From the NCBI GenBank assembly GCA_963776225.1, contig CAVZLL010000004.1, forward strand, positions 1,054,001 to 1,118,000: a DNA stretch of 64,000 nt, read 5' to 3'. Below, one piece after another: positions 61,560 through 64,000 of this stretch. The position numbers and the translations under genes are program-made. This DNA is from Bog-756 sp963776225. GTDB taxonomy: Bacteria > Actinomycetota > Acidimicrobiia > Acidimicrobiales > RAAP-2. The stretch's first letter is position 1, and each line of letters starts with the position of its first letter. Under the pieces are notes generated by a model, which did no database searches, had not been told where the DNA came from, and saw nothing but the letters and a program-made list of their open reading frames with translations.

Positions 61560-61833
61560 CCGCCGCGGCATGGCGGAGTGCGGGGCGATCGCAGACCGTC
61601 CACGCCGCACCATGGTCCCCGTCACGGGTGAACTCTGTGCAAACCGAACGACGCCGTCGCAGTTCAGCGAGGTGGTCGTGCGCACGTGACGATTTGTTTC
61701 CTTGACTTCCCATAGGGTCGGCAGGAAGATGCACAGTGGGTGGCGAGGGGTGTTGTCACGGCGCGGCATGCGCATGCATGGTTCCGCGGCCCTCCACCGT
61801 CGGCGGGCCGCTCTAAGAAGCGGAGGAACGTCC

Positions 61834-62475
61834 ATGAAGAAACGATTCGTTGTGGCTCTCGCGGTGGTGTGCTCATCCCTGGGGGTGGTCACCGGTGGGT
61901 TGGTCGCTCACGCCGGGTCCACGCCCGGGGTTCCGGAGATCGATCGGGCCAATGTCAAGGTGATCAACCTGCAGGGTCCCACCCTCACCGGTGCGCGTTG
62001 TACCGGTGAGGACGCGATGGGGTACATCACCTACACGGGTGGACCCTTCACCGGGGGGGTGAACCAGATACTCCCCGACCCCACCGACTATCCGGTTCCG
62101 GCGAACAGCCCGCTGACCCTGTCCGGGATCGTCTGGACGGTCAATTTGAAGACCCTGCGTGGCGTGCTGACCGCCACCGTGGGAATTGGTCCGGCGTCAA
62201 CGGGTCCCATCTTCTCCGGCAAGCTCATCCTGGTCACCCAGGGTATGCCCGCTGCCGGTGCACTGGTGCCGGGCCGGGGATGGATCAACGCCAAGGCCAC
62301 ACTGCCCGACGAGGGAACGACGCCGAGTGATGACAGTCTGCTCGCCAATGTCGAGGCGAAGTTCGGCCTCAACGTCGGCATGCTCCAGTTCGGGAACGGA
62401 GTGCCATCGCTGAACATCCCCGACTACTCGGTCGTTTCCAACGTCGCACCGATCGCCAGCGACGGGGTCTGCTGA
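61834..62475 (+). CDS. Secreted protein of unknown function
   Basis: 213 aa from ATG 61834, GGAGG site 7 nt upstream. A Sec signal peptide (KKRFVVALAVVCSSLGVV, cleaved near AHA at 27) precedes a beta-rich domain with Cys at GARCTGEDAMG and a final Cys at the very C-terminus (SDGVC), probably a disulfide. The 274-bp gap before it contains a possible -10 (TAGGGT near 61715) and a palindrome GCATGCGCATGC (61766-61777) and nothing else I can interpret. Confidence 0.6.
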   Translation: MKKRFVVALAVVCSSLGVVTGGLVAHAGSTPGVPEIDRANVKVINLQGPTLTGARCTGEDAMGYITYTGGPFTGGVNQILPDPTDYPVPANSPLTLSGIVWTVNLKTLRGVLTATVGIGPASTGPIFSGKLILVTQGMPAAGALVPGRGWINAKATLPDEGTTPSDDSLLANVEAKFGLNVGMLQFGNGVPSLNIPDYSVVSNVAPIASDGVC

Positions 62476-62528
62476 CCCGGACCGATCCCAAGCGCGTCGG
62501 GCCCGGTGTCCCGACCGCCCTGCATCGT

Positions 62529-62561
62529 GACCGGCCCCGGGTGTCCAGCCCGGGGTCGGTC
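62529..62561. terminator. Bidirectional terminator between convergent genes
   Basis: GACCGGCCCCGGG, 7-nt loop TGTCCAG, then CCCGGGGTCGGTC pair over 13 positions with one G-U wobble. It lies 54 nt after the secreted-protein stop and 55 nt before the GNAT stop on the opposite strand, so it can serve both. Confidence 0.65.
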
Positions 62562-62615
62562 CGGTCTCGGGAACGGATCCACTCGTCAGTCGGACAGCCG
62601 CGAGACAGCCTCGGT

Positions 62616-63206
62616 TCAACGCGGGTCGTGCCGCATGAACCAGTTCCGCGCAGAGAGAATGGTCGCCTCCTCGGCAACCTCGAACCCGAGCCCGATGTAG
62701 AAGCGCACGTTCTCCGGCTTGTCCGTCTCGAGCCAGGCAAGACGTCCGCGCCGGTCGAACTCCTCGCAGAGAAGCCGCATCGCGGCTCGCCCGATCCCCC
62801 TCCCCTGGAACCCCGGCTCGACGCCGACCGGGCCCACGTGCCAGTGGGGTTCGGGGAGGTCGTGCGCCGCCATGATCGAACCCATGTGGAGGAAGCGATC
62901 CGTGTCAGTGGCGCCCGGAGCCGGTGGATCGAGGACCCTGACCTCGGGAGGAAGCAGCGATCCCACGCAGTTGCCCGGGTGCTCGGCTGCGGCCACTCCG
63001 AGGACACACCCACCGTGCCGGACGCCGGCGACCCGCGCCCCGCCGAGCATCCCGAGGAACGTGCTGCGGAACATGTCCAGACGGACCAGCGGATCGTCCG
63101 AGATCGCCAGGGACGTCGGGCTGTCCCGCAGCGCCCGGGCGGTGACCCCGGCGGCCTGGGCGGTCTGGTCGGTGCCCTTCAACCACCTGGCAGCGAGCTC
63201 GGTCAC
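62616..63206 (-). CDS. GNAT-family N-acetyltransferase
   Basis: 196 aa from GTG 63206. The acetyl-CoA site is GPVGVEPGFQGRGIGRAAMR (V-x-P-x(2)-Q-G-x-G-I-G), followed by LETDKPENVRFYIGLGFEV, the Asn/Tyr signature of GNAT motif B. The N-terminal half is extended. A near-consensus TAGAAC ends 6 nt before the GTG. The acceptor substrate is unknown. Confidence 0.87.
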   Translation of the reverse strand: MTELAARWLKGTDQTAQAAGVTARALRDSPTSLAISDDPLVRLDMFRSTFLGMLGGARVAGVRHGGCVLGVAAAEHPGNCVGSLLPPEVRVLDPPAPGATDTDRFLHMGSIMAAHDLPEPHWHVGPVGVEPGFQGRGIGRAAMRLLCEEFDRRGRLAWLETDKPENVRFYIGLGFEVAEEATILSARNWFMRHDPR

Positions 63207-63291
63207 GCCGCGGTTCTAGCAGATGGCCGGTCGGCAGCAATGGGTGCCCTCCCCCGGTCCGGCCCGCCGGCCGACTGGCATGCTGTCGGGC

Positions 63292-64000
63292 GTGGAGTGG
63301 CCGGCCGCCGAAGTCGAGATCGACGAGCCGCTGGTCCGCTCGCTCCTCGACGATCAGCACCCTGACCTCGCGATGCTGGAACTCGCACCCGTCGAGCATG
63401 GGTTCGACAACGCGCTCTGGCGACTCGGCGAGGAGCTGCTGGTGCGACTGCCACGGCGGGAGATCGCCGCCCCGATCCTCATCCACGAGCAGCGCTGGCT
63501 CCCGCTGCTCGCGCCGCGGCTCTCCCTCCCGGTTCCGGCCCCGGTGCGAACAGGTCGGCCGAGCGGCGCCTATCCGTGGTGCTGGTCGATCGTCCCCTGG
63601 CTGTCCGGCATCCCCGGCGACCGGGCGCCGCTGCTGCATCCCGACGAGACCGGACGCCGCCTCGGGCGGTTCCTGCGCGAATTGCACCTGCCCGCACCCC
63701 CCGGTGCGCCGGCGAACCCGTGGAGAGGTGGGCCGCTCGAATCACGGACGGACACCTTCGAGGAGCGGGTCACGTCACTGCGCGGGGTGATCGATGTCGC
63801 AGTCGTCCGCCGCACCTGGGATCGGGCCGTCGGGACCGACCGGTGGGGCGGGCCGCCGCTCTGGCTTCACGGTGACCTGCACCCGGCCAACATCCTGATC
63901 GAACGGGGCACCATCGCGGCGGTGATCGACTTCGGCGACCTGTGCGCCGGTGATCCGGCCGGTGACCTGGCCGGGGGATGGATGCTCCTCCCCTCGGAGA
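63292..64000 (+). CDS. Aminoglycoside phosphotransferase-family kinase, 3' end outside the window
   Basis: At least 236 aa, cut by the window end. GTG 63292 is preferred because CATGCT ends 7 nt upstream; ATG 63280 is in frame. The APH/ChoK fold is recognised by Brenner's motif WLHGDLHPANIL (catalytic Asp) and metal motif AAVIDFGDLCAGDPAGDLAG. It phosphorylates a small molecule such as a sugar, choline or aminoglycoside; the substrate is unknown. Confidence 0.82.
   Translation, partial: MEWPAAEVEIDEPLVRSLLDDQHPDLAMLELAPVEHGFDNALWRLGEELLVRLPRREIAAPILIHEQRWLPLLAPRLSLPVPAPVRTGRPSGAYPWCWSIVPWLSGIPGDRAPLLHPDETGRRLGRFLRELHLPAPPGAPANPWRGGPLESRTDTFEERVTSLRGVIDVAVVRRTWDRAVGTDRWGGPPLWLHGDLHPANILIERGTIAAVIDFGDLCAGDPAGDLAGGWMLLPSE

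Noticed and set aside
61766..61777. Palindrome GCATGCGCATGC and, at 51226-51237, GCGCCGCGGCGC
   Set aside because: Self-complementary 12-mers without flanking promoter logic; expected by chance in GC-rich DNA.

Overview
The window is GC-rich (roughly 70 % by eye) chromosomal DNA from an actinobacterium. The gene content fits a soil or aquatic Acidimicrobiia-like lineage: an F420/LLM-type oxidoreductase, an MDMPI/DinB-type protein, DUF2510, SHOCT, DUF4349 and DUF5684 proteins, AddAB-like repair genes, SpoVT-AbrB/PIN toxin-antitoxin genes, and many secreted Ig-like or repeat proteins. The class-level assignment is an inference. I see no rRNA, tRNA, CRISPR array, insertion sequence, phage or plasmid replication gene.

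Layout. 1-2.97 kb: end of a 2-oxoacid:ferredoxin oxidoreductase (alpha C-terminus plus beta), then a TIM-barrel epimerase and a Gfo/Idh/MocA oxidoreductase. 2.97-7.3 kb: a MarR regulator translationally coupled to two ABC half-transporters whose nucleotide-binding domains are complementary, so they should form one asymmetric heterodimeric exporter. 7.3-14 kb: a small toxin-antitoxin pair, two methyltransferases, an MDMPI/DinB protein, a DUF2510 protein, and membrane genes (TauE/SafE, DedA-like, a 50-aa protein), with gene debris: a decarboxylase C-terminal remnant, a GrpB-type gene without a normal start codon, and a decayed SHOCT gene. 14-20.7 kb: an AddB-like/AddA-like double-strand-break repair pair. 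20.8-27 kb: a DUF5684 protein, a MerR-regulated MFS exporter, a lipoprotein and an FtsH-like AAA+ protease. 27-32.2 kb: secreted Ig-like proteins and hypothetical genes. 32.2-43.5 kb: CoA-ester and redox metabolism (LLM oxidoreductase, thioesterase, acyl-CoA dehydrogenase, SDRs, a DapB-like dehydrogenase, SnoaL-like proteins), PdxH, a class-V aminotransferase, Tag glycosylase, a serine hydrolase and a second TauE/SafE protein. 43.5-53.6 kb: an ECF sigma factor coupled to a DUF4349 protein, a GT-C-like membrane protein, two tandem paralogous Cys-repeat secreted proteins, a secreted phosphoesterase and a lipoprotein. 53.7-64 kb: a hotdog thioesterase, a SnoaL-like protein, an HNH-like lipoprotein, a UbiA prenyltransferase, MmcQ/YjbR, DinB and Nmad3-family proteins, NAD-dependent formate dehydrogenase, a secreted putative metalloprotease, another secreted protein, GNAT and a phosphotransferase cut by the window end.

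Three window-wide patterns stand out. First, at least fourteen genes have a TANNNT -10 box ending 5-7 nt before a GTG or ATG, which predicts leaderless mRNAs and relocates several start codons. Second, six frameshifts in four otherwise intact genes are all of the same +1 type, which points to assembly indels or parallel decay. Third, there are recent tandem duplications: two paralogous 1.9-kb genes sharing an apparently identical stretch of about 795 bp, and a compound minisatellite that duplicates a ribosome-binding site plus start codon.
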